DNA of 64,000 nt from Sphingobacteriales bacterium. GTDB taxonomy: Bacteria; Bacteroidota; Bacteroidia; Chitinophagales; Chitinophagaceae. Of this stretch, positions 51,156-58,827 are shown in pieces (position 1 is the stretch's first letter; each line of letters begins with the position of its first letter). The position numbers and the translations under genes are program-made. The stretch spans positions 1,184,554 to 1,248,553 of the forward strand of contig RXJG01000004.1 of NCBI GenBank assembly GCA_003963365.1. The letters are read 5' to 3'. Below the pieces are notes generated by a model that did not search any database, was not told the origin of the DNA, and was given only the letters and a program-made list of their open reading frames with translations.

Positions 51156-52082
51156 ATGACAAAAATTAAAAACTATCTCAGCCTCATAAAATTTTCTCAT
51201 ACTATTTTTGCAATGCCTTTTGCATTGATTGGTTTTTTTCTGGGAATACTTGCATTAGTTAATGTTCCAAATGTTTATTATAATCACTTGTTTATTGATA
51301 CGGCTGTTAAAAAAATAAATCTTTTTTTTAGTAGTAACTGGTATTTATTTCTACTTGTCCTTCTCAGCATGATCTTTGCCCGCAGTGCAGCCATGGCCTT
51401 TAACCGTTACCTCGACAGAAGTTTTGATGAAAAGAATCCACGTACTGCTATCAGGGAAATTCCCGCAGGTATTATTAAGGCAAACAGTGCATTGGTGTTT
51501 ACGATAGTTTGTGGTTTGTTGTTTGTGGTTTGTTGTTATTTTATCAATCCATTGTGTTTAGCTTTGTCACCGGTGGCCTTGTTTGTGGTGTTGGGTTATA
51601 GCTTTACCAAACGTTTTACTCCGCTTTGTCATTTGATTTTGGGATTGGGTTTATCGTTGGCTCCTATTGGTGCCTATTTAGCAGTAACTGGTCAGTTTGC
51701 TTTATTACCTGTTTTATTTTCATTCACCGTATTGTTTTGGGTAAGTGGTTTTGATATCATCTATGCTCTGCAGGATGAAGAGTTTGATAAATCCCAAAAC
51801 TTATATTCTATCCCCGCCTGGCTGGGAAAGGTGAAAGCATTAAGAGTTTCTGAAATATTACACTTGTTGTGTGCTGCTTGTTTAGTGTATGCAGGTTTTT
51901 ATGGCCATTTTGGAATGTGGTACTGGATTGGTGTAATACTTTTCCAGGCATTATTAATTTACCAGCACACATTGGTTAAACCTACTGATTTAAGTAAAGT
52001 AAACTTAGCCTTTGCAACAACCAACGGAATTGCATCAGTAGTGTTTGCAATTTTTGTAATAACAGATTTATTTATTCATTAA
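51156..52082 (+). CDS. MqnP/UbiA-type prenyltransferase
   Basis: A 308-aa integral membrane protein. It begins KIKNYLSLIKFSHTIFAMPFALIGFFLG, and FSHTIFAMPFAL is typical of UbiA/MqnP. The first Asp motif is MAFNRYLDRSFDEKNPRTAIREIPAG (NxxxD..xD) and the second is DIIYALQDEEFDKSQNLYSIP (DxxxD). About eight helices are present. Bacteroidota members are thought to act in the futalosine menaquinone pathway; alternative 4-hydroxybenzoate-type substrates cannot be excluded. The gene contains a coding heptad repeat (51507-51534). Confidence 0.85.
   Translation: MTKIKNYLSLIKFSHTIFAMPFALIGFFLGILALVNVPNVYYNHLFIDTAVKKINLFFSSNWYLFLLVLLSMIFARSAAMAFNRYLDRSFDEKNPRTAIREIPAGIIKANSALVFTIVCGLLFVVCCYFINPLCLALSPVALFVVLGYSFTKRFTPLCHLILGLGLSLAPIGAYLAVTGQFALLPVLFSFTVLFWVSGFDIIYALQDEEFDKSQNLYSIPAWLGKVKALRVSEILHLLCAACLVYAGFYGHFGMWYWIGVILFQALLIYQHTLVKPTDLSKVNLAFATTNGIASVVFAIFVITDLFIH
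51507..51534 (+). repeat. Two perfect 14-bp units (four heptads) inside the mqnP-like gene
   Basis: GTTTGTGGTTTGTT occurs twice in a row, i.e. heptads GTTTGTG, GTTTGTT, GTTTGTG, GTTTGTT, followed by GTTATTT. It encodes VCGLLFVVCC within a membrane helix. Confidence 0.9.
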
Positions 52083-52083
52083 T

Positions 52084-52494
52084 ATGGCCCGGATAATGGC
52101 AATAGATTATGGAGGTAAACGTACCGGATTAGCCGTTACTGATCCCCTGCAAATTATTGCTAACGGGTTGACTACTGTTGATACCAAAGAACTATTTCCA
52201 TTCTTAAAAAATTACTTCAGCAAAGAACAGGTTGAGCTGGTAATAATTGGCGAACCAAAAAACTGGGATGAAAGTGATACACATGCCACCCCATTAGTAA
52301 AAAAGTTCATCGAAAAGTTTAAAAAAGATTTTCCCGGCATCCCTTTACTAACCGTAGACGAGCGTTACACATCCAAAATGGCCAAACAAGCCATGCTCGA
52401 CATGGGTATGAAAAAGAAACAACGCCAGAACAAAAAGCTGGTAGATGAAATTGCCGCCACCATCATCCTGCAGGAATATATGGAGCGTCTCTAG
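52084..52494 (+). CDS. ruvX: Holliday junction resolvase-like protein RuvX/YqgF
   Basis: A 136-aa RNase H-fold protein. It begins RIMAIDYGGKRTGLAVTDPLQIIANGL (the first catalytic Asp is in DYG), with VIIGEPKNWDESDTHATPLVKKF and TVDERYTSKMAKQAMLDMG (the second acidic pair in DERxTS), ending DEIAATIILQEYM. YqgF proteins act in 16S rRNA maturation and perhaps in recombination. It starts one base after the preceding stop codon, which supports co-transcription. Confidence 0.95.
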   Translation: MARIMAIDYGGKRTGLAVTDPLQIIANGLTTVDTKELFPFLKNYFSKEQVELVIIGEPKNWDESDTHATPLVKKFIEKFKKDFPGIPLLTVDERYTSKMAKQAMLDMGMKKKQRQNKKLVDEIAATIILQEYMERL

Positions 52495-52517
52495 TTGCTG
52501 GTTTATTAGTTTATTCG

Positions 52518-52548
52518 TTGGTCAAAATCCTTTGCTGGCTTATCTTTG
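52518..52548 (+). promoter_or_regulatory. Promoter of def
   Basis: TTG (52518-52520), 20 bases, TATCTTTG (52541-52548): both boxes match the Bacteroidota consensus at normal spacing. It lies after ruvX, so def can be transcribed on its own with a leader rich in heptads. Confidence 0.75.
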
Positions 52549-52586
52549 CATACATTAAAATAGTAGTTGTTGTAACTCAATAACGG

Positions 52587-52614
52587 GTAACCAGCAACCA
52601 GTAACAAGCAACAT
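52587..52614 (+). repeat. 7-bp-periodic tract ending in the def start codon
   Basis: GTAACCA, GCAACCA, GTAACAA, GCAACAT, five columns constant or nearly so. The last unit contains the first two bases of the ATG at 52613. Weaker units (TAACTCA, ATAACGG) precede it from 52573. Confidence 0.9.
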
Positions 52615-53191
52615 GACTTTACCCATTGTAGCATACGGCCACCCGGTATTAAGAACAGTTTGTAAGGATATCACTCCCGATTACCCCAACCTTCAAAAGT
52701 TTATTGAAGATATGTGGGAAACCATGTACGACTCCAACGGGGTTGGACTGGCAGCACCACAGGTTAATAAAGAAATCCGCCTGTTTGTAATTGACAGTAC
52801 ACAGATTTTCGAAAATATGGAAGACGAAGAGAAAGATGAGTATGATGATGCGCCGGGTGTAAAGCAGGTGTTCATCAATGCACATATTGTGGAACTGGAT
52901 GGTGAAGAATGGAGTTATAACGAAGGCTGTTTAAGTATTCCTAAAATTAGAGAAGATATATTCCGGCAGGAAACGGTTACCTTGAATTATGTGGATGAGA
53001 ATTTTCAACCACATACGCAAACGTTCTCTGGTATTACTGCCCGTGTTATTTTGCATGAATATGATCATATAGAAGGTAAATTGTTTATTGACTATATGAA
53101 ACCCTTCAAACGTAAATTGCTGAAGGGTAAACTGGACGATATTTCAAAAGGAAAGATTAGCGTGGATTATAAAATGATGTTTCCTAAATAG
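52613..53191 (+). CDS. def: Peptide deformylase
   Basis: A 192-aa protein of type-1 length. The three motifs are complete: NGVGLAAPQV, EGCLSIP with the Cys metal ligand, and HEYDHIEGKLF with HExxH. An acidic insertion (NMEDEEKDEYDDAPGVKQVF, about 65-85) separates motifs I and II, common in Bacteroidota. It removes the formyl group from new N-termini. It lies downstream of ruvX with its own promoter and a heptad-rich leader. Confidence 0.96.
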   Translation: MTLPIVAYGHPVLRTVCKDITPDYPNLQKFIEDMWETMYDSNGVGLAAPQVNKEIRLFVIDSTQIFENMEDEEKDEYDDAPGVKQVFINAHIVELDGEEWSYNEGCLSIPKIREDIFRQETVTLNYVDENFQPHTQTFSGITARVILHEYDHIEGKLFIDYMKPFKRKLLKGKLDDISKGKISVDYKMMFPK

Positions 53192-53235
53192 CCTGTCTGA
53201 ACCTCTATTTATAGGATTAATAAGATCAAAACGAA

Positions 53236-54192
53236 ATGAAGAAGAACATCTTTGCTTTAAAACACCATCTTCTTCTCGTCCTTTCCCTCTCTCATTCCTT
53301 TAATCTCTTTGCACAAAAAGATACCACAGTTGAAGTACAGGGTAAAATGATTACACTTTCTGATGTGGTGGTTCGTACCAATATTAATGTGCCTGCTTTT
53401 ATAAAACAAGTGCAGGATGATACTACTTTTTATAAAGCATTCCGCAATTTGCATATACTCAGTTTTACTGCCATCAACGATATTAATATGCTCGATAAAA
53501 AACAACACATCATAGCATCGTTGAAAAGTAAAACACATCAAACCGCTGCTAATGGCTGCCGAACCATGCAGGTGCTGGAGGAAAATAAAACCGGTGATAT
53601 CTATAAAGGGAATTATGACTGGAATTATTACACTGCTTCTCTCTATGCCGGTTTGTTTTTTACGAATGGTCGGGTATGCGGTGAAACCAATATTGTAAAA
53701 GGAGTTGATTTTTCTGCAAAAGATAAAAGTGGAATAGAGAAGCATAAAGCTCAATTAAAAATGCTGTTCTTTAATCCCGGTAAAAAAATTCCCGGTATTC
53801 CATTTATAGGAAATAAAATAAACCTCTTTGATGAAGAAGTGGCGCAGCTATATGATTTTAGTATTGATTATGCTGACCATAATCAACACCATTGTTATGT
53901 CTTTACCATTGTGCCAAGAGAAAATTTAACAGCAGATGAAAAAAGCCGTTTAGTAATTGATAATATGACTACCTGGTTTGACACGGAAACAATGGAAGTG
54001 ATTGCCCGTAATTATGAAATGAGCTATGATGCCCGTGTTTATGATTTTAAGGTAAAGATGGAAGTGGAGATGACGCATTTTAATGAATACCTCGTTCCCC
54101 GTGTAATCCGCTACAATGGTAACTGGGATGTGATGTTTAAGAAAAGGGAGAGAGGTATCTTTACCGCTACACTATTTGATTTTGGTAAATAA
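53236..54192 (+). CDS. Exported protein of unknown function
   Basis: A 318-aa protein. A signal peptide (KHHLLLVLSLSHSFNLFAQ, about 9-27) precedes a segment that resembles the carboxypeptidase-regulatory-like motif of TonB receptors but without a barrel (DTTVEVQGKMITLSDVVVRTNINVPAFIKQVQDDTTFYKAF). The remainder contains NYYTASLYAGLFFTNGRVCGETNIVKG and IVPRENLTADEKSRLVIDNMTTWFDTETMEVIARNYEM, a pattern seen in Bacteroidota proteins without assigned function. I cannot name a domain. It follows def by 44 bases. Confidence 0.7.
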   Translation: MKKNIFALKHHLLLVLSLSHSFNLFAQKDTTVEVQGKMITLSDVVVRTNINVPAFIKQVQDDTTFYKAFRNLHILSFTAINDINMLDKKQHIIASLKSKTHQTAANGCRTMQVLEENKTGDIYKGNYDWNYYTASLYAGLFFTNGRVCGETNIVKGVDFSAKDKSGIEKHKAQLKMLFFNPGKKIPGIPFIGNKINLFDEEVAQLYDFSIDYADHNQHHCYVFTIVPRENLTADEKSRLVIDNMTTWFDTETMEVIARNYEMSYDARVYDFKVKMEVEMTHFNEYLVPRVIRYNGNWDVMFKKRERGIFTATLFDFGK

Positions 54193-54198
54193 TACAAA

Positions 54199-54228
54199 TG
54201 TCTGACATCTTTAAGATGTCTGACACCT
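54199..54228 (+). repeat. Hairpin/direct-repeat element with TGTCTGACA core
   Basis: GACATCTT-T-AAGATGTC (54204-54220) is a perfect inverted repeat with a single central base. The direct repeat ATGTCTGACA occurs at 54199-54208 and 54216-54225. It lies just after the 53236-54192 gene. It looks like a dispersed intergenic element but could also serve as a terminator, although no T-tract follows. Confidence 0.6.
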
Positions 54229-54253
54229 ATCTTTACTCCTCAAACAACAAATT

Positions 54254-54739
54254 ATGGAAAACAATAATACTGCTTTATTAGTAAAGATGATCCGGATGTC
54301 ATGGGATGCACAGAACAATGAACTCACCAAACTCATCAATACATTAGATGATGAACAACTGGCAAAAGAAATAGCTCCCGGCAAAAACACCGGTATTTAC
54401 CTGTTAGGACATTTAATTGCTGTGAGCGATGCTTTGTTCCCATTGTTTGGATGGGGCGAAATGTTGTATCCTGAAATGCAGGATGTATTTATTAAAAGTC
54501 CTGATAAATCTGGTCATAGTTTTCCTACGGTGGCAGAGCTGAAGCTGAGATTAAATAAAGTGAACACAAAACTTAACTCACATTTTGATACTGCCACAAT
54601 AGAAGAATGGCTGAGTCGCCACACGGCTGTTAAGCCGGAGGATTTTGCTACACAACCTCACCGCAATAAACTGAATGTGGTATTAAGCCGTACCACACAT
54701 ATGGCCAATCACATAGGGCAAATGTTGTTGTTGAAATAA
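54254..54739 (+). CDS. DinB-like (DfsB) four-helix protein
   Basis: A 161-aa protein of the DinB/DUF664 type. It is all helical, with the metal-ligand His candidates in YLLGHLIAVSDALF (about 50-63) and TTHMANHIGQMLLL (about 148-161). NELTKLINTLDDEQLAKEIAPGKNTGI is the typical first helix pair. Members bind Ni or Zn and include thiol-dependent S-transferases. A TATCTTTA at 54229-54236 may be its promoter. Confidence 0.82.
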   Translation: MENNNTALLVKMIRMSWDAQNNELTKLINTLDDEQLAKEIAPGKNTGIYLLGHLIAVSDALFPLFGWGEMLYPEMQDVFIKSPDKSGHSFPTVAELKLRLNKVNTKLNSHFDTATIEEWLSRHTAVKPEDFATQPHRNKLNVVLSRTTHMANHIGQMLLLK

Positions 54740-54751
54740 TAAACGATGGTG

Positions 54752-55282
54752 TCAGTTATTTGTAAGCAAAGAGCCCACGTCTTGCCAGGCATAGCGGCAA
54801 ACTTTAGCTTTGGTGCCATCCCAGTTATCATGGTCAATTGTTTCAATATGCTGGCCGCCAAGTTTTTCATAAACCGTTCTTGCATTTTGATTGGCTTCAA
54901 AAACCCAGAGATATAGTTTATGATTAGATGCTTTTGCTAAAATAGTTTTGGCACAATCCTGCATCAGCAATTTACCAATACCGCTTTTTTGTACATGAAT
55001 GGAAACATGGAGGTTATCCAGCAGTGTTCCGTATTGTTCATCATCATTTAATAACAGGCAGGAGAAACCAACCATTTGTTCACTCATCATTGCTACAATA
55101 GTGATTTGATTGACTGCCGGATTTTCTAATCGTTCTTTCCAGAATTTTATTCTTTCATCTGTTACTTCATTATCTAAATAATGATCACTTAGTATGCCAC
55201 GGTAAGTGTGCTGCCAGTTGTTGGCGTGAAGTGATGCTATGGATTTATAATCATCAATTGTTGCTGGACGTAAGTGAATCAT
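54752..55282 (-). CDS. GNAT-family N-acetyltransferase
   Basis: 176 aa from the ATG at 55282 (a TTG 21 bases upstream is the only longer start). It begins IHLRPATIDDYKSIASLHANNWQHTYRGILSDHYL. The acetyl-CoA loop is LHVSIHVQKSGIGKLLMQDC (about 105-124) and the final strand-helix reads LYLWVFEANQNARTVYEKLGGQHIE. The substrate is unknown. It is convergent with the DinB gene, 12 bases between stop codons. Confidence 0.88.
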   Translation of the reverse strand: MIHLRPATIDDYKSIASLHANNWQHTYRGILSDHYLDNEVTDERIKFWKERLENPAVNQITIVAMMSEQMVGFSCLLLNDDEQYGTLLDNLHVSIHVQKSGIGKLLMQDCAKTILAKASNHKLYLWVFEANQNARTVYEKLGGQHIETIDHDNWDGTKAKVCRYAWQDVGSLLTNN

Positions 55283-55356
55283 TGTGATAATTGCAGGCTG
55301 CAATTTACCGATGTTATTAAAATGTATAGCTGAATGGCAATCACTAATGCCACGAG

Positions 55357-55986
55357 TTATTTACAATTTTTTATTCGAAGTGAGATTAATGAATCAAGTT
55401 TTTGAGATTTATCAATTGAATTAATATACTTTAATAATTCCACCGAATAGTTGCAAGCATTTACCCCTTTTTCTAACAAGAGTTTTTGTTGGTTAGGATT
55501 AGTGTGATAGTATATGTTGTTTGCATATTTCAATAAATTTACAGATATAGTGTTTGTTATATTTGAATCTTTAGATATTAGCTTATTATAATAATATTTT
55601 GCAGCTTCCGGTTCCCCTAAATTTGAATAACATAACCCAAGCTTTAAATAGCCATCTATCTTTTCATCGTTAGATGTATCAAACTCCATGTATTTGCTAA
55701 TCCAATAAATACACCCCTTAAAATCTTGGCTGCCCATGGTGCATTCTGCTGCAAAAAAAGTTGAACGTGAGTTTGTGGTATCACAATGGTATGCAGAGTC
55801 GAATTTTTCAACAGCCTTTTGCGTTAGTTTTATAGACAGCAAACTGTCAGTATCAAAAACCGCTATTGCTTTATTCATATAACCAATACCGCTCTCAGTT
55901 AACCTATTTGATAATTTCGGATTAGGATGGTAAGACTGTTTATTAGCGCAGGATGCGAATAAAAGTATAATTGTGAACCTTAGCAT
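55357..55986 (-). CDS. Putative lipoprotein with TPR-like repeats
   Basis: A 209-aa protein. The N-terminus MLRFTIILLFASCANKQ has a lipobox-like LFASC with Cys13, so Lgt (encoded at 36380) should modify it. The rest is helical with TPR-type spacing: YMNKAIAVFDTDSLLSIKLTQKAVEKFDSAYHCD, FAAECTMGSQDFKGCIYWISKYMEFD, YLKLGLCYSNLGEPEAAKYYYNKLIS. TPR lipoproteins usually scaffold envelope complexes. The function is unknown. Confidence 0.75.
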   Translation of the reverse strand: MLRFTIILLFASCANKQSYHPNPKLSNRLTESGIGYMNKAIAVFDTDSLLSIKLTQKAVEKFDSAYHCDTTNSRSTFFAAECTMGSQDFKGCIYWISKYMEFDTSNDEKIDGYLKLGLCYSNLGEPEAAKYYYNKLISKDSNITNTISVNLLKYANNIYYHTNPNQQKLLLEKGVNACNYSVELLKYINSIDKSQKLDSLISLRIKNCK

Positions 55987-56040
55987 AGCTATGATTAGTT
56001 TTTATAAGTGATTTTGCAAGTATTATTGCAGTAAAGAAAC

Positions 56041-57111
56041 TTAAGAAATAATATTCTTATTCACCGCATACCGTCTCCACTTATCAATCACTTCTTCCAT
56101 ATCTTCCGGCAGCTTGCTTTCAAAAAACATTTCTTCTCCGGTCTTCGGGTGTACAAAGCCCAGCGTTTGGGCATGCAGGGCGTGGCGACTGCAAACTGCA
56201 AAGCATCCTTCCACAAACATTTTGTATTTGCTGAACACGGTACCTTTTAAAATCCTGTCGCCACCATATGTATCATCATTAAAGAGGGGATGACCTAAAT
56301 ATTTCATATGTACACGTATCTGGTGTGTACGTCCTGTTTCCAGTACACATTCAATCAGCGTAACATAACCGAGACGTTCAATCACTTTATAATGTGTGGT
56401 AGCATCTTTACCATGTTCCCCATCCGGATATGCATCCATTATTTTACGGAAGCGTTGATGACGACCCACATTCACCCTTATTGTTCCGCTGTCTTCTTTT
56501 ACATCGCCCCACACCAATGCTATGTATTTGCGTTTAACGGTATGATCAAAAAATTGTTTGGCAAGATGCACACTGGCTTCAGGTGTTTTTGCCATTACAA
56601 TCAGTCCGCTGGTATTTTTATCAATACGGTGCACCAAACCAAATCTTGGCAAAAACTTTTCGTCTAATTCCGGATTTTGTTGTTGCAGGTGCCAGGCCAC
56701 TCCATTAATTAACGTGCCCTCATAATTGCCACAGCCGGGATGCACCACCATTCCATCCGGTTTATTAATCACCAGCACCTGGTCGTCTTCATACACAATA
56801 TCCAGTTCTAATTCTTCAGGAACAATTTCATTATTGCCCGGGTCATCTTCACTGAATATCAAAATCTCGTCGGCCGGCTTAACTTTATAGTTGGCTTTAA
56901 TGCGTTTGCCATTAACCGTTACAAAACCGGCTTCAATAGCCTGTTGCACTTTATTACGGGTAGCACCTTCCACCTTGCCCATAATGAATTTGTCAAGCCG
57001 TATAGGCTGTTGTCCGGGCGGACAAGTAATGGCACGGCGTTCATACATCTCTTCTGTACCATCACCATTCTCTAACTGGTCATTTGCTATATCAAGAAGT
57101 TGCTCGTCCAT
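56041..57111 (-). CDS. rluD: 23S rRNA pseudouridine synthase, RluD-type
   Basis: 356 aa from the ATG at 57111. A longer frame from 57210 would run through the promoter and is rejected. An N-terminal S4 domain (about 30-95: IRLDKFIMGKVEGATRNKVQQAIEAGFVTVNGKRI) leads to the PSUS domain with catalytic Asp in VHRIDKNTSGLIVMAKT, then GRTHQIRVHMKYLGHPLFNDDTYGG. RluD modifies helix 69 of 23S rRNA. It is divergent from lipB, each with a -7 box. Confidence 0.93.
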   Translation of the reverse strand: MDEQLLDIANDQLENGDGTEEMYERRAITCPPGQQPIRLDKFIMGKVEGATRNKVQQAIEAGFVTVNGKRIKANYKVKPADEILIFSEDDPGNNEIVPEELELDIVYEDDQVLVINKPDGMVVHPGCGNYEGTLINGVAWHLQQQNPELDEKFLPRFGLVHRIDKNTSGLIVMAKTPEASVHLAKQFFDHTVKRKYIALVWGDVKEDSGTIRVNVGRHQRFRKIMDAYPDGEHGKDATTHYKVIERLGYVTLIECVLETGRTHQIRVHMKYLGHPLFNDDTYGGDRILKGTVFSKYKMFVEGCFAVCSRHALHAQTLGFVHPKTGEEMFFESKLPEDMEEVIDKWRRYAVNKNIIS

Positions 57112-57135
57112 AAGATACTTAACAAGTAAAGTGGG

Positions 57136-57143
57136 CAAAGATA
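57136..57143 (-). promoter_or_regulatory. -7 promoter element of rluD (minus strand)
   Basis: On the minus strand TATCTTTG runs 57143 to 57136, 24 bases before the ATG at 57111. A TTG 23 bases upstream of it (minus strand 57169-57167) is a possible -33 box. Confidence 0.55.
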
Positions 57144-57181
57144 CGACTACAAATTGATGTAAATGGCAAGTTTTAGAAGCG

Positions 57182-57189
57182 TAACTTTG
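57182..57189 (+). promoter_or_regulatory. -7 promoter element (TAACTTTG) of lipB
   Basis: TAACTTTG matches TAnnTTTG, 12 bases before the ATG at 57202. It lies 38 bases from the rluD -7 element on the other strand, so the 90-base gap is a compact divergent promoter. Confidence 0.55.
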
Positions 57190-57201
57190 AGGTTTTTTAT
57201 A

Positions 57202-57945
57202 ATGAAGCAAACAGTTTACTATAAAGACTTAGGACAACTATCCTACAAAGCCGCCTGGGATTTACAGGAGGAGCTATTGCAGGAGAATGTGAGGGCCAAG
57301 GCAACAGTTCGCAGTGAGCAGTTGGCAGTGGTGAATGGTGAATGGTCAATGGTCAATGAACCACAAACCAGGCATCATCTTCTTTTCGTAGAACATCCAC
57401 CTGTTTATACTTTAGGCAAAAGCGGACATATAGAAAACGTATTGATAAGCGAAGAAGAACAACAGCAAAAAGGAATTGAATTTTTTAAAACCAACAGGGG
57501 AGGAGATATCACTTTTCATGGTCCGCAGCAGATAGTTGGTTATCCTATTTTAGATTTGGAACGTTTTTATACTGACATTGGTAAATACCTGCGCAACCTG
57601 GAAGAAGTAATCATTCTCACTATGGCAGATTATGGATTAAAAGGAGAACGCAGTGCCGGTGAAACAGGTGTATGGTTAGATGTACATAACAAAGGGCAGG
57701 AAAGAAAGATATGTGCCATGGGTGTACGCTGCAGCAGATGGATAACCATGCATGGTTTTGCTTTTAACATCAATACAGATTTAACGTATTTTGATTACAT
57801 CATTCCCTGCGGAATAAAAGATAAACAAGTAACCTCTCTCGAAAAAGAATTAGGCCACAAAGTAGATTTTGAAGAAGCCAAAGAAAGAGTGAAACGGAAT
57901 TTTGAAAAAGTGTTTGAGGTGGAGCTGGTAGCTAGTGGTGAGTAG
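57202..57945 (+). CDS. lipB: Lipoyl(octanoyl) transferase
   Basis: 247 aa from the ATG at 57202 (a longer frame from 57163 spans the -7 box and is rejected). It begins KQTVYYKDLGQLSYKAAWDLQEELLQ. The conserved LLFVEHPPVYTLGKSG, FKTNRGGDITFHGPQQIVGYPI, the catalytic Lys in ERKICAMGVRCSRWITMHGFAFN and the catalytic Cys in YIIPCGIKDKQVTSLEKELG are all present. It transfers octanoyl from acyl carrier protein to lipoyl domains. Residues about 37-53 (RSEQLAVVNGEWSMVN) are encoded by a heptad tract, and the last residues (VASGE) by another. The fold core seems unaffected. Confidence 0.94.
   Translation: MKQTVYYKDLGQLSYKAAWDLQEELLQENVRAKATVRSEQLAVVNGEWSMVNEPQTRHHLLFVEHPPVYTLGKSGHIENVLISEEEQQQKGIEFFKTNRGGDITFHGPQQIVGYPILDLERFYTDIGKYLRNLEEVIILTMADYGLKGERSAGETGVWLDVHNKGQERKICAMGVRCSRWITMHGFAFNINTDLTYFDYIIPCGIKDKQVTSLEKELGHKVDFEEAKERVKRNFEKVFEVELVASGE
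57311..57359 (+). repeat. Seven heptads inside the lipB coding sequence
   Basis: GCAGTGA, GCAGTTG, GCAGTGG, TGAATGG, TGAATGG, TCAATGG, TCAATGA: 49 bp, with two related unit types joined in register. It lies in the variable loop between the first helix and the VEHPPVYTLGK strand. Confidence 0.92.
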
Positions 57946-57959
57946 CAAGTAGTAAATAA
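57925..57959 (+). repeat. 7-bp-periodic tract across the lipB stop codon
   Basis: CTGGTAG, CTAGTGG, TGAGTAG, CAAGTAG, TAAATAA. The TAG stop (57943-57945) lies within the third unit, so the C-terminal residues of LipB are encoded by repeat units. Confidence 0.8.
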
Positions 57960-57973
57960 CCGGCACCCTGCAA

Positions 57974-58738
57974 CTAGTTATCTCTTGTAATTAAAAACTT
58001 ACTTTTCTCCAGCAGTTTTCCATTCTCGTATAACTCAAACTTAAACCAGCCGCTGTGCAGGAAATTTACTTTATCCAGTAACAGTGGCGATTCTTTTACT
58101 TCATGCAGTTCAAAAATGGGAGTATCGTTTTCTTCAAAGAATTTGATATGATATTTTTTAGTTCTGTATTCCGGTAAAATGATAGATACATTACCATCAT
58201 TTGCAGTAAAAACATAAATGGAAGGAGCCCATTTTTTTACTGGCACGGGAGGTGCATCACCATCTTTTCCTTCTTTATTATTTTTTTCATTTTTCTCACC
58301 GCTGTTACCGGCATGATCAGGAGTAGGTGAATTATCTTTCTTTACATCCGGCTTCTTTTTTCCATCTTTATTATTTACTATCACCACCGGCTTTGTTGTA
58401 TCAATAAATGGTCGTTTTGCCGGTGTAAAGAAATAATTGATGCCGCCAATCAGTACAAATACACGATAATACAAACTGTCATTGGGAGCTTTATCATCTA
58501 TAAATGAAAACTTTTTAAGAGATGGGTCAGGTAATGAATGTATGGTCAGGAAGTTTTTCAAACTATCCTTTGAACGCTGAATACTTATTTGCTGGGCATT
58601 GGGATAACGGTTGATCCAGGCGATAGTTATTTTTTTGTCTTTGGCAACAAGAGAAAATTTAGGCAAAGTATCATTTTGCCCAAAAGCTGATGAAGAGAAA
58701 ATTAACAACAGGATAAAGGATGTAACAATTGGCTTCAT
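57974..58738 (-). CDS. Exported protein with fibronectin-like domain and charged linker
   Basis: A 254-aa protein. A signal peptide (MKPIVTSFILLLIFSSSAFGQ) precedes a beta-sandwich (about 25-115: KFSLVAKDKKITIAWINRYPNAQQISIQRSKDSLKNFLTI, DDKAPNDSLYYRVFVLIGGINYFF) that looks like fibronectin type III. A low-complexity linker (about 130-165, DGKKKPDVKKDN, EKNEKNNKEGKDGD) follows, and then a second small beta domain (YVFTANDGNVSIILPEYRTKKYHIKFF). No catalytic motif is seen. It is probably periplasmic or surface bound. Confidence 0.75.
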   Translation of the reverse strand: MKPIVTSFILLLIFSSSAFGQNDTLPKFSLVAKDKKITIAWINRYPNAQQISIQRSKDSLKNFLTIHSLPDPSLKKFSFIDDKAPNDSLYYRVFVLIGGINYFFTPAKRPFIDTTKPVVIVNNKDGKKKPDVKKDNSPTPDHAGNSGEKNEKNNKEGKDGDAPPVPVKKWAPSIYVFTANDGNVSIILPEYRTKKYHIKFFEENDTPIFELHEVKESPLLLDKVNFLHSGWFKFELYENGKLLEKSKFLITRDN

Positions 58739-58776
58739 GTACTATTAACGGGTTATTGCTTTTTAAGTTATACGGA

Positions 58777-58784
58777 CAAAGATA
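58777..58784 (-). promoter_or_regulatory. -7 promoter element of the fibronectin-like gene (minus strand)
   Basis: On the minus strand TATCTTTG runs 58784 to 58777, 38 bases before the ATG at 58738. No TTG is seen at the -33 position. Confidence 0.45.
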
Positions 58785-58827
58785 AAATTATCCACTTATT
58801 GGTTGGCAGAAGAATGATTAAAAGAAG

